DNA from: Bacteroidota bacterium
GTDB lineage: Bacteria; Bacteroidota; Rhodothermia; Rhodothermales; UBA10348
Reading direction: 5' to 3'
Length of the DNA: 64,000 bases
Assembly (NCBI GenBank): GCA_029262775.1
Contig: JAJCYR010000042.1
Coordinates: 22,812-86,811 of the forward strand
In this document: positions 1-8,791 of the stretch, piece by piece
Position numbering within the stretch: position 1 is the first letter of the stretch
Layout of the letters: each line of letters opens with the position of its first letter
Made by a program: the position numbers and the translations under genes
Notes under the pieces: model-generated
Told to the model about the DNA's origin: nothing
What the model saw: only the letters and a program-made list of their open reading frames with translations
Databases searched by the model: none

Positions 1-540
1 CTCGCGCGGAAGCCCGGCTGGCAAGCCCAGGCGCTCCGCCACCACCCGGAAATCCTCTTCAATCCGCTCGAATCGCCCTACAAAATCTACTTCCGGCTCA
101 CCGCTCCCACCCAGCACGAAATACGCCTGCGGCAGAAACAACAGATGACTTCGAAAATGTCCCTCCGCCAACCCCTCGAGTACAAACGCCGTGAACGAAT
201 CGTACGCCGCAATAGCCCGCATATCCGCCTCCCGTTCCCGGCCGCTCCCGCCTCCTTTCAAATACCGATACGCCGACACCGCCCGGTCCCACGGATTCCG
301 CACAAACGCGAACGAAAATGCCCGCCCGTAATACTCCGGATTCGCCGTCTGGTATACAAACCACGGCAAATGATCGCGCCCCCGACGCCCGTACCCAAGC
401 GCCCTCAGCACCGACGTCCCCCCCGTCTTCGGGACGTGGATAAACACACAACCATGCCGCTTCTGATAATCGCGAAACGGAAAATGCCTCTCCCGTCTTA
501 TATGTGCGATACGAAGCACATGCTCGTGTACACTCGTCAT
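1..540 (-). CDS. Sulfotransferase family protein, partial (runs off left edge)
   Basis: Own translation from ATG at 540: MTSVHEHVLRIAHIRRERHFPFRDYQKRHGCVFIHVPKTGGTSVLRALGYG...FAFVRNPWDRAVSAYRYL; VPKTGGTS and RNPWDRAVSAY are PAPS-binding motifs. Not in ORF track because the stop is outside the window. Confidence 0.85.
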   Translation of the reverse strand, partial: MTSVHEHVLRIAHIRRERHFPFRDYQKRHGCVFIHVPKTGGTSVLRALGYGRRGRDHLPWFVYQTANPEYYGRAFSFAFVRNPWDRAVSAYRYLKGGGSGREREADMRAIAAYDSFTAFVLEGLAEGHFRSHLLFLPQAYFVLGGSGEPEVDFVGRFERIEEDFRVVAERLGLPAGLPRE

Positions 541-553
541 AGCCCTCGTCCCG

Positions 554-1129
554 TCATACAATCACCTCGCGCACCCAGTCCATAGGCAGATTCACCTTGA
601 TCGCCTGCCGGATCGAGTGGATACGGATAACCAGGTAATCCTTCCCCCGTTGATGCAGTACCTGTCCGCGCAGACCCTTCATCACACCATACTCGATTTC
701 AACTTCCGCCCCGATCGATGGCGCCGGAATCTCCACCAGGCCCACCACCTCCTCAATCTCGACATCATCTGCGCCGCCCTGGCCTCCCATCCCGCGTCCG
801 CTTTTACACTGGATGATTTCCGGGGTCTGCGTCTTCTGCAGCAGAAGCAGCGTATCCACCTCACGCTGCGGCATCGCCACCAGTTCACTTCCTATACGGA
901 CGCTCCCCACAATGCCGCGATCCTCCAGCACATCAAGCCGGCCGCGTTCATCCACATAGGCAAAAAAATACCCCCGAAACAGCGGCTCAATCACCTTCTT
1001 CTTCCGGTCCGACCATTGCCGGATAACCCGCCTCTTGGGCAGAAACACCTCAATATTCGCCGCCCTCAATCGCTCCTCACACTGCTTCTCGGCTCTGGAT
1101 TTCGTATAAAACACGCGCCAACATTCCAT
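554..1129 (-). CDS. NusG/RfaH-like transcription antitermination protein (UpxY type)
   Basis: MECWRVFYTKSRAEKQCEERLRAANIEVFLPKRRVIRQWSDRKKKVIEPLFRGYFFAYVD plus C-terminal KOW-like part (GLRGQVLHQRGKDYLVIRI). Confidence 0.85.
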   Translation of the reverse strand: MECWRVFYTKSRAEKQCEERLRAANIEVFLPKRRVIRQWSDRKKKVIEPLFRGYFFAYVDERGRLDVLEDRGIVGSVRIGSELVAMPQREVDTLLLLQKTQTPEIIQCKSGRGMGGQGGADDVEIEEVVGLVEIPAPSIGAEVEIEYGVMKGLRGQVLHQRGKDYLVIRIHSIRQAIKVNLPMDWVREVIV

Positions 1130-1220
1130 AAACTCAGGGGTGGTCTCCGTTCGCGAATACAACAGCTGGACGAGCCCTTTAATATAGGACGACGTGCACT
1201 CTCCCGCACACAATCAGACA

Positions 1221-1290
1221 CTCATGCGGAAGCTTTTGAGGATCACCGACCTCAAGACAAAACGCGAAGCCGTTGAGCTGGTCCTGGAAA
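1221..1290 (+). pseudogene. Truncated vapB-like antitoxin remnant
   Basis: LMRKLLRITDLKTKREAVELVLETI closely matches the intact VapB at 1774 (LMRKVLRITGLKTKREAVELGLETL); both ends degraded. Confidence 0.7.
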
Positions 1291-1773
1291 CGATAGCGCT
1301 TGCTCCCGGCTCACACCAGGGAAGCCTTCGAGGAAGTCGAGAAGAGTTTGAACGGGAACGCGAGTGCCGACGAAGACAGGTACTCCGCTCATGATCTCAG
1401 GGTCGAAATGGTAAACGTCGTGCCGTTTCATCAGTTCGCTCGGCTAGTTCGTGTCTCGAGCGCCCTCACCAGCTTCTGGTTCAGGCACAGCGCAGTTGCG
1501 CCATTGTATCTCGACTTCAGCCGGTTTCCCACTCTTGATTATGTTGGAGTGTCCGGGGAAGACTGAAGTCACATGAGGCCCCTCGCAGTATGCGTCGGTG
1601 AGCCTGTCCGTCTTCATTGCCTTGATACTGTTCATGGCCACCTCCCGAAGAAAGAAAGCCATGCGGTATTACAAACCACAGAACCAGTATCAGTACTTCT
1701 GCGGCACAAACGTGAAACCTTGGTCGCCAGTCGTGTGTACGATGTGGTGCGTTCATACACATTGATAACGGAT

Positions 1774-1968
1774 ATGCGTACCAACATTGTAATCGACGAC
1801 TCGCTCATGCGGAAGGTTTTGAGGATCACCGGCCTGAAGACAAAACGCGAAGCTGTTGAGCTGGGCCTGGAAACGCTGGTCAGACTTGGCGAACAAGCCA
1901 AGATCAAATCCGTCCGTGGGAAGCTCCTGTGGGAAGGTGACCTTGATCAAATGCGTACCGATGTATGA
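1774..1968 (+). CDS. vapB: Type II antitoxin, VapB family
   Basis: MRTNIVIDDSLMRKVLRITGLKTKREAVELGLETLVRLGEQAKIKSVRGKLLWEGDLDQMRTDV; ATGA overlap with downstream vapC. Confidence 0.85.
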   Translation: MRTNIVIDDSLMRKVLRITGLKTKREAVELGLETLVRLGEQAKIKSVRGKLLWEGDLDQMRTDV

Positions 1969-2357
1969 TTATTGTCGATACCAGCGTCTGGATCGACTAT
2001 TTCAACGGCCGTCCAACCGAAAAAGCCGACGTTCTGGATTCAATACTGGGAATTGAACCGGTTGGAATTGGTGACCTTATCCTGGTTGAAATACTTCAAG
2101 GGTTTCGTTCTGACACTGACTACAGAACGGCAAGGGACTTGCTGACCTCGTTACCTTCGTTTGGGATGCTGGGAGTGTCTCGCGCTGTCCAATGTGCGGA
2201 GTACGTTCGCATCCTCCGAAAAAAGGGTACGACGATTCGAAAAACAGCCGATGTGATCATCGCCGGATTTTGTATCGAAGAAGGACATTCCCTCCTGTAC
2301 ACAGACAGAGACTTCGACCCATTTGTCGAGCAATTCGGACTGAAATCATTCCCGTGA
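1965..2357 (+). CDS. vapC: PIN-domain ribonuclease toxin VapC
   Basis: MIIVDTSVWIDYFNG...KTADVIIAGFCIEEGHSLLYTDRDFDPF, PIN acidic residues; starts inside vapB stop (ATGA). Confidence 0.9.
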   Translation: MIIVDTSVWIDYFNGRPTEKADVLDSILGIEPVGIGDLILVEILQGFRSDTDYRTARDLLTSLPSFGMLGVSRAVQCAEYVRILRKKGTTIRKTADVIIAGFCIEEGHSLLYTDRDFDPFVEQFGLKSFP

Positions 2358-2593
2358 GGCCTATAACCGTAACACGGGCGTCAATAGTGATATCTGGCCT
2401 GAAGAAAATCTATCCTATCTTGCTTTATGACATAAACAACGCGGTGCTCTTGGGTTAAGCGCCACGACCAAACACCAGAACCCATAAATTTTAACGGCTC
2501 AGGCCAGGGACTTGGCCCAAGAGAAGAGCCGGCCGCAGCTTTCCTTCGGACAGATCTGCTTGCGGAAAGCGAAATAGTACAATCTGGCCCGTT

Positions 2594-2821
2594 TCACTCG
2601 AACGTCTCCTTCAAGTCCGCCTCGGAATATTGGGGCGTGTCCTCGTGCTCCATCCCGCGCATCGCAAAGGTTAGAGACATACTTGACCAGGCCCTTTCGT
2701 CTTGCTGAGCTTCCTCCTGTTCTGATTTAGACAGGAGATACTCAACGAACGTCAAGACTTCCGACTGCATTCTTGCTGGAAGTTGCTGTAAGTACTGTTG
2801 AATTCGGTCCGAAACAGCCAT
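2594..2821 (-). CDS. DUF2281-type orphan antitoxin
   Basis: MAVSDRIQQYLQQLPARMQSEVLTFVEYLLSKSEQ...SLTFAMRGMEHEDTPQYSEADLKETFE. Confidence 0.65.
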   Translation of the reverse strand: MAVSDRIQQYLQQLPARMQSEVLTFVEYLLSKSEQEEAQQDERAWSSMSLTFAMRGMEHEDTPQYSEADLKETFE

Positions 2822-3105
2822 GTGAGGCACCTGAACGAAGGGGCTGAAGATCCAATATCTCTGTTTGTACCAACGACGGTCCGTTTCGGTTCACTGGGAC
2901 CGGCGGCAGAGTTACTACCAGCCAATCCGCGTCCCAATTCCGCCATTTCAAGCTCCAGTTCCGGCAGAGGCGAATCCGTAAGAAGGAACTCAACCGCCTC
3001 CTGCATCTTGTCGAAGTCCTTTCCACGCTCTTTCATGCGCTTGGCGTCCTTCTTGAACCGGGAGGTTCTTCAACACGCTTCTAAATCTTTCATGAGCGCT
3101 GCGAC
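2750..3105 (-). pseudogene. Decayed YafQ/RelE-like toxin with C-terminal end of its antitoxin
   Basis: RTSRFKKDAKRMKERGKDFDKMQEAVEFLLTDSPLP without a start codon, then frameshifted (NWDADWLVV in another frame); preceded by antitoxin-like FDSVAALMKDLEAC*. Confidence 0.55.
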
Positions 3106-3342
3106 GGAATCGAAAGACCTTCCTTTTCCGGATCTGGCCTCAGCGGTTGGGAGCCGGTTTTGCGGCATTTTCTGCTGCCTCTCGTTCCAGTTCGCGTGCG
3201 CGGATCCGAATTCCCCCCTGAAGCATCCATGAATTTCCCACATGCCCGTCTGACACCGAACGCCGCTGCACGTAACACGTGCAGCCGCGACCCTACCACC
3301 CGTCCGGCTTCCGGACCTCAGAGCCTCGGTCCACGCCGTCCA

Positions 3343-3723
3343 TGACATTCACGACATCCGGGAACTGCGCCGCCCGCAGGTGCTTGTGGCGGATAGGCCG
3401 CACAATGGATAACGGTTCCGCCAGATCGGAGTCGTGGACCATATGCACCGCCAGGTTTACATCGGTCAGCTTCTCCTCGGTCTTCAGCACCTCGGCAGTC
3501 GTCGCCCCCCCCGGCTCGGGCTTGGCAAGCGGCAGACGCGTTGTGTGCGTGCGGAATCGGCCGTATTGAATGACCAGCCTCGGCAGCGATTCAAGCGCCT
3601 GCAGATACTTTTTCTGCCGATCTACCTTGTATTCCTTACCTGGGCTTTGAAGGGCGTCTTGCTCAGCGCGCCATAGAACAGGTTCCAGGCATCGACATAC
3701 ACGTAGGCACGAGGTTGTCGCAT
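3343..3723 (-). pseudogene. NYN-domain (PIN-like RNase) protein, frameshifted with internal deletions
   Basis: MRQPRAYVYVDAWNLFYGALSKTPFKA* in one frame; VDRQKKYLQALESLPRLVIQYGRFRTHTTRLPL...VEVLKTEEKLTDVNLAVHMVH-DSDLAEPLSIV in another. Confidence 0.7.
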
Positions 3724-3764
3724 AATGTCCTATAATGTCGCATAAAGTCGCAAAGCCGAGCAAA

Positions 3765-5966
3765 TCACCGGATAACAGCGCCGTTTTCGCCGGTCGATGT
3801 GATGGGGTGCAGGCTGCCGTCGCGGTCTTCGGCCATGAGCACCATGCCCTGCGACTCGAGGCCCATCATTTGGCGGGGGGCGAGGTTGGCTACGACGGCG
3901 ACGCGGCGACCCACCATGTCTTCGGGCGAGTGGTGTCCGGCAACGCCTGCGAGGATCTGTCGCTTCTCGAAGCCGAGATCGATCACCATGCGGAGCAGCT
4001 TTTTGGATTTCGGGACGGGCTCGGCCTCCAGTACCGTCCCCATGCGGAAATCGAGCTTCATGAAATCACTGAACGTGGCTTCGTCGGCCACAGGCGGGTG
4101 CGGCGTTTCGGGAGCAGGAGCGGGAGCGGGAGCAGTGGCAGAAGCAGGAGCGGCATCGGCAGCGCCCGTACCAGCACCCGAATCGGCATTCTGATGGAGC
4201 TTTTCGGTCTGAGTTTGAATCACGTCGTCGTCGATCTTGGTGAAAAGAATGTGTGGTGTGCCAAGGGGCGCGCCCGTCTTGAGGAGCGGGGCCGCCGCAT
4301 CGCCCCATAAAATCTGTTTTCCGGTCGATGCGGCGGCCGTCCGTGGCGCGCTCGGCGCTACGCCCCGGAGCTGGAGCATGTCGCGGAGTTTGGCGGCGGA
4401 AAACGGTAGCACGGGGTCTATCAAAACAGCGAGGGCACCGCAGATCTGGAGCGATACGTGGATGGTGTTGGCGCAGGCCTCCTCGTTCGTGCGGCGCGTG
4501 TGCCAGGGCTCGGTGTCGTTGAAATATTTGTTTCCGAGGCGGGCGAGGGCCATGGTCTGAAATACGGCCTCGCGCATCTTATACGTATTGTATGCGCTGC
4601 CAATGCGGTCCGGGAAGTCGGCGATGGCGGCGAGCGCTGCCCGGTCCGTGTCCGACGGGTTCGAGAGCGGCGGCACGCGGCCATCGAAGTAGCGCGTGGC
4701 GAACGTCATGGTGCGGTTCACGAAGTTGCCGAGCACATCGGCCAGCTCCGAGTTGACCCGCGTCTGGAACTCGGCCCAGTTGAAATCGGCATCCTTCGTT
4801 TCGGGGAGCGTGGTGGCGAGCGCGTAGCGAAGCAGGTCGGGCTCGAACTCGGCGAGGTACTCGTGCAGCCAGACCGCCCAGCCGCGGGACGTCGAGAGCT
4901 TCTCCCCCTCGATGTTCAGGAACTCGTTGGCGGGCACATTCTCCGGCAGTACGTACTCTCCGTGGGCCATGAGCATGGCCGGAAACATGAGACAGTGGAA
5001 GACAATGTTGTCCTTTCCGATGAAGTGCACGAGCCGCGAGCCCGGGTCCTGCCAGTAGTCGCGCCAGGCATCGGGCGTGCCGCGCCCTGCAGCCCACTCG
5101 CGGGTGGCCGAAATGTAGCCGATGGGCGCATCGAACCAGACATAAATGACCTTCCCATCGGCACCAATGCCCATTTCGCGCGCAACATCGGCCGGGACGG
5201 GGACGCCCCAGGGCACATCGCGCGTGATGGCGCGCTCGCGCAGGCCGTCGTTCAGCCAGGAGCGGATTTGTCCGAGCACGTTCGGCTTCCACTCGGGGTG
5301 GGAATTGATCCACGTGGTGAGCCGATCCTGGAAATCGGCGAGCGGAAGGTACCAGTGCGCGGTTTCGCGCAGCTCGGGCGTGGCGTCGGAGAGCGTGGAG
5401 CGGGGATCGAGGAGCTCGAGCGGGCTGAGCGCCGTACCGCATTTCTCGCACTGATCCCCATAGGCCTTCTCGTTGCCGCACTTCGGGCAGGTCCCGACCA
5501 CGAACCGATCGGCCAGGAAAATCCCGGCCTCCGGATCGAACAGCTGCTTTTCGGTTTTCGTCGTGAAAACGCCTTTGCGCGCGAGCGTGCGGAAGAAATC
5601 CTGACTCGTCTCGCGGTGCGTGTCCGATGTGGTGCGCCCGTAATGGTCGAAGCTCATGCCGAAACCACGAAAGGCGTCTTCGATCTGCGGATGAATCCGG
5701 TCCACGAGCTCCTGCGGCGAAATCCCTTCCGCGCGCGCGCGGACCATGATGGCAACCCCCATTTCGTCGCTGCCGCACACGAACACCACGTCCTCCCCGC
5801 GCAGGCGCTCGTAACGGCAGAACAGATCCGCCGGGAGGTAGGCACCCGCCAAATGGCCCAAGTGAAGCGGCCCATTGGCGTACGGGAGAGCCGCCGTGAC
5901 CAGGATGCGGTCGAACGTCGGGTCGGGTGAGCGATTGGACGGGCTTTCGGACGGGGTTTCGGGCAT
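3765..5966 (-). CDS. metG: Methionyl-tRNA synthetase with C-terminal tRNA-binding domain
   Basis: ILVTAALPYANGPLHLGHLAGAYLPADLFCRYERL, zinc-binding CPKCGNEKAYGDQCEKCG, C-terminal KLDFRMGTVLEAEPVPKSKKLL. Confidence 0.97.
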   Translation of the reverse strand: MPETPSESPSNRSPDPTFDRILVTAALPYANGPLHLGHLAGAYLPADLFCRYERLRGEDVVFVCGSDEMGVAIMVRARAEGISPQELVDRIHPQIEDAFRGFGMSFDHYGRTTSDTHRETSQDFFRTLARKGVFTTKTEKQLFDPEAGIFLADRFVVGTCPKCGNEKAYGDQCEKCGTALSPLELLDPRSTLSDATPELRETAHWYLPLADFQDRLTTWINSHPEWKPNVLGQIRSWLNDGLRERAITRDVPWGVPVPADVAREMGIGADGKVIYVWFDAPIGYISATREWAAGRGTPDAWRDYWQDPGSRLVHFIGKDNIVFHCLMFPAMLMAHGEYVLPENVPANEFLNIEGEKLSTSRGWAVWLHEYLAEFEPDLLRYALATTLPETKDADFNWAEFQTRVNSELADVLGNFVNRTMTFATRYFDGRVPPLSNPSDTDRAALAAIADFPDRIGSAYNTYKMREAVFQTMALARLGNKYFNDTEPWHTRRTNEEACANTIHVSLQICGALAVLIDPVLPFSAAKLRDMLQLRGVAPSAPRTAAASTGKQILWGDAAAPLLKTGAPLGTPHILFTKIDDDVIQTQTEKLHQNADSGAGTGAADAAPASATAPAPAPAPETPHPPVADEATFSDFMKLDFRMGTVLEAEPVPKSKKLLRMVIDLGFEKRQILAGVAGHHSPEDMVGRRVAVVANLAPRQMMGLESQGMVLMAEDRDGSLHPITSTGENGAVIR

Positions 5967-6077
5967 GGCGGGCACAAAATTTCTTGAATCCAACAATAAA
6001 CGACACAGCAGCGACTCGCGGCGCAGCCAGCGCATGGAATCCGGATCAATTCTCCGGGCGCCTCCGTTCGAGCGGCC

Positions 6078-6890
6078 ATGTTACTCATCATCCCAGCTAT
6101 CGACCTGCGCGGCGGCGCCTGCGTGCGCCTCTACCAGGGATCCTACGAAAAAGAGAAAATCTATTTCAAGGATCCGGTCAAAATGGCCCAATTGTGGCGT
6201 ATTCAGAACGCCAAGGTCCTTCACGTGGTCGATCTCGATGCGGCACGTGGCGACGAAAAGGCCAACAACCGCGCCGTAATTGCCGACATTTGCCGTGCGC
6301 TCGACATTCCCGTGCAGACGGGTGGCGGCATTCGCACGCTTGAGGACATGGAGCGGGCCTTCGAGGCCGGCGTGTACCGCGTCATTCTCGGTACAGCGGC
6401 CGTTCGCGAGCCGGAACTGGTCCGGGAAGCGATTCGGCGCTGGGGGTCGAGCCGGATTGTGGTCGGGATCGATGCCAAGCACGGCGAGGTCCGCGTCGAC
6501 GGCTGGCTCGAGGGCAGCGGGGTCAATGCCATTGACTTTGCCCTGCAAATGGAGGCGCTCGGATGCCGGCGCATTGTGTATACGGACATTTCGCGCGATG
6601 GAACGCTCGAAGGGCCCAACCTGGAGGCGTACCGCGAAATGGGATCGCGCCTGAAACGAACCCGGATCACAGCATCGGGCGGCGTCGGAAACTTCAAAGA
6701 CCTGATGGCCGTGGCATCGCTCATGCCGCACCGGGTAGATTCGGTGATTGTGGGCCGCGCCCTGTACGAAAACCGCTTTCCGTGCCAGCAGTTCTGGTGC
6801 TGGAACGACAAAGACGTACTCGATCTCGAAAAATACTCGACGGCGCGTACGCGGAACGAACCAGGCGAGGGGGCAGGCGATGGGTGTTGA
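6078..6890 (+). CDS. hisA: Phosphoribosylformimino-5-aminoimidazole carboxamide ribotide isomerase
   Basis: LLIIPAIDLRGGACVRLYQGSYEKEKIY...IPVQTGGGIRTLEDMERAFEAGVYRVILGTAA. Confidence 0.92.
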   Translation: MLLIIPAIDLRGGACVRLYQGSYEKEKIYFKDPVKMAQLWRIQNAKVLHVVDLDAARGDEKANNRAVIADICRALDIPVQTGGGIRTLEDMERAFEAGVYRVILGTAAVREPELVREAIRRWGSSRIVVGIDAKHGEVRVDGWLEGSGVNAIDFALQMEALGCRRIVYTDISRDGTLEGPNLEAYREMGSRLKRTRITASGGVGNFKDLMAVASLMPHRVDSVIVGRALYENRFPCQQFWCWNDKDVLDLEKYSTARTRNEPGEGAGDGC

Positions 6891-8055
6891 ACGTTCAACC
6901 GGACATGGCGCGGGGCTCGCGTGCCAGGCAGATGCCTTTCAACTGCCATCAGATATACATTATCTGAACTGCGCCTTCATGTCGCCCACGCCAAGGGCCG
7001 TGGAAGAGGCGGGCATGGCAGCGCTCGCCGCATCGCGGAACCCGGCGGTGGTGGATGGGCGCGACTTTTTTGCCCCGTCCGACCGGGTGCGCGCGCTCTT
7101 TGCTACGCTCGTCGGGTCCAACCAGCCGGAGCACGTGTCGCTCGCGCCCGCGGCGTCGTACGCCATTTCGACGGCCGCTCGGAATATTCCCGTCGGCAAC
7201 GGCGAGCGAATGGTGGTGCTCGACGAGCAGTTTCCAAGCAATATGTATGCGTGGCGGCGCCTGGCCGCCGAGCGCTCGGCCGAACTGGTGGTGGTGCGGC
7301 GGGGGGATGCATCCTGGACCGAGGCGGTCCTCAATGCCATGGCGCCCGGCACGCGGCTCGTTGCCGTTCCGCAAGTACACTGGACCGATGGATCGCTCAT
7401 CGACCTGGTTGAGATCGGCCACTTGGCGCGCGAGCGCAGGGCGTGGTTCGTGGTCGATGCCACGCAGTCGCTCGGCGCAATGCCCCTCGATGTAGCCACC
7501 GCCGAGCCCGATCTCGTCGTCGCCGCCGGATACAAATGGCTACTCGGCCCCTACTCCACGGCGCTTGCCTGGTGGAGCGAGCGTATGCTGCACGGCGTGC
7601 CACTCGAAGAAAACTGGATCAACCGGCGCGGAAGCGAAGATTTTGCCCGGCTCGTGGACTACGAGGATGCCTATGCCGAGGGCGCCATCCGCTACGACGT
7701 CGGCGAGCGATCGAATTTTTTGCTGCTTCCGATGGTCGAGGCGGCGCTCCAGCTGGTCTCCGCCTGGACGCCCGCGGCTATACAGGCGTACTGCGCGGCG
7801 CTCGTTCGCGAGCCGCTTGCCGAGCTTGGGGCGCGCGGATTCCGGGTAGATGCGGCGGCCGAGCGCGCCTCCCACTTGTTTGGCATTCGCCTGCCCGGCG
7901 GCCTGGAGCCCGAGCGCGCCCGCCAGGCGCTCTTGCAGGCGGGGGTCCATGTTTCGGTGCGCGGATCGGCCATCCGCGTGGCCCCGCACCTCTATAACAC
8001 GCCGCGGGACCTGGACGCCCTCGTGGACGTTCTGGTGGGTCTCTCTCCCTCTTAG
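6880..8055 (+). CDS. Aminotransferase class V-fold PLP enzyme
   Basis: HYLNCAFMSPTPRAVEEAG...WFVVDATQSLGAMPLDVATAEPDLVVAAGYKWLLGPYSTAL (PLP lysine in GYKWL). Confidence 0.85.
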   Translation: MGVERSTGHGAGLACQADAFQLPSDIHYLNCAFMSPTPRAVEEAGMAALAASRNPAVVDGRDFFAPSDRVRALFATLVGSNQPEHVSLAPAASYAISTAARNIPVGNGERMVVLDEQFPSNMYAWRRLAAERSAELVVVRRGDASWTEAVLNAMAPGTRLVAVPQVHWTDGSLIDLVEIGHLARERRAWFVVDATQSLGAMPLDVATAEPDLVVAAGYKWLLGPYSTALAWWSERMLHGVPLEENWINRRGSEDFARLVDYEDAYAEGAIRYDVGERSNFLLLPMVEAALQLVSAWTPAAIQAYCAALVREPLAELGARGFRVDAAAERASHLFGIRLPGGLEPERARQALLQAGVHVSVRGSAIRVAPHLYNTPRDLDALVDVLVGLSPS

Positions 8056-8083
8056 AAGATTCCTCATCGCAGACCGCGCCCAC

Positions 8084-8791
8084 ATGTTGTTCCGCTTTTT
8101 GAACGTTTGCCGATCGAACGGCGTGGCGCTGCGCATGGTGGTGCTTGGCGTGTTTGGGGCACTGCTCGTGGCGGCGCCGGGCGCCCACGCGCAGAATAAT
8201 CCGGCCTCGCCCGGCGCCGCCCGCACCCTCCCCCCTCTCGCCGCCGAAATCCGCGCCCGCTACGGAGAGAACACCACTTTTACGGCCCACTTCAACCAGC
8301 ACGTATCGTCCGCCTTTCTCGATTCCGACGAGCGCTACTCAGGCCAGCTGCTGCTCAGCGGCAATGCCTACCGCGTCGAAACCGGCGGCCAGACCATCGT
8401 ATCGGACGGAACAAATCTCTGGATCCATAACATCGCCGAGCGCCAGGTGCTGCTCTCAAACGCCGAGGACGAGAGCGATGACTTCTCGCTCACCTCCTTC
8501 CTCGGAGAATTCGACACGGCGTACCAGTCTACAGAACGTCCCGATACCACGATTCAGGGACAGCGCCTGCGGACCCTCAGCCTGACGCCGACCGATCCGT
8601 TTGCGAGCTTTCAGACGGTCACCATGTGGGTCCGCCCGCAGGATGCCGCCATTGTGCGGCTGAGCGTCGTGGACCAGACAGATGTCGTCATGCTCTTCCT
8701 GCTCACGGACATTGCCTTTCCGGCCACGCTGCCCGACTCCACGTTCCACTTCGAGGTGCCAACGGGCGCTGAACTGGTCGACCTGCGATGA
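8084..8791 (+). CDS. lolA: LolA-like outer membrane lipoprotein carrier
   Basis: Signal peptide; FTAHFNQHVSSAFLDSDERYSGQLLLSGNAYRVETGGQTIVSDGTNLWIHNIAERQVLL. Confidence 0.8.
   Translation: MLFRFLNVCRSNGVALRMVVLGVFGALLVAAPGAHAQNNPASPGAARTLPPLAAEIRARYGENTTFTAHFNQHVSSAFLDSDERYSGQLLLSGNAYRVETGGQTIVSDGTNLWIHNIAERQVLLSNAEDESDDFSLTSFLGEFDTAYQSTERPDTTIQGQRLRTLSLTPTDPFASFQTVTMWVRPQDAAIVRLSVVDQTDVVMLFLLTDIAFPATLPDSTFHFEVPTGAELVDLR

Noticed and set aside
98-451. 117-aa ORF listed in the track
   Set aside because: Wrong frame; the true product is the sulfotransferase reading open to the left edge.
4458-5930. 490-aa plus-strand ORF opposite metG
   Set aside because: Antisense shadow of a high-GC gene; composition and lack of recognisable motifs favour metG on the minus strand.
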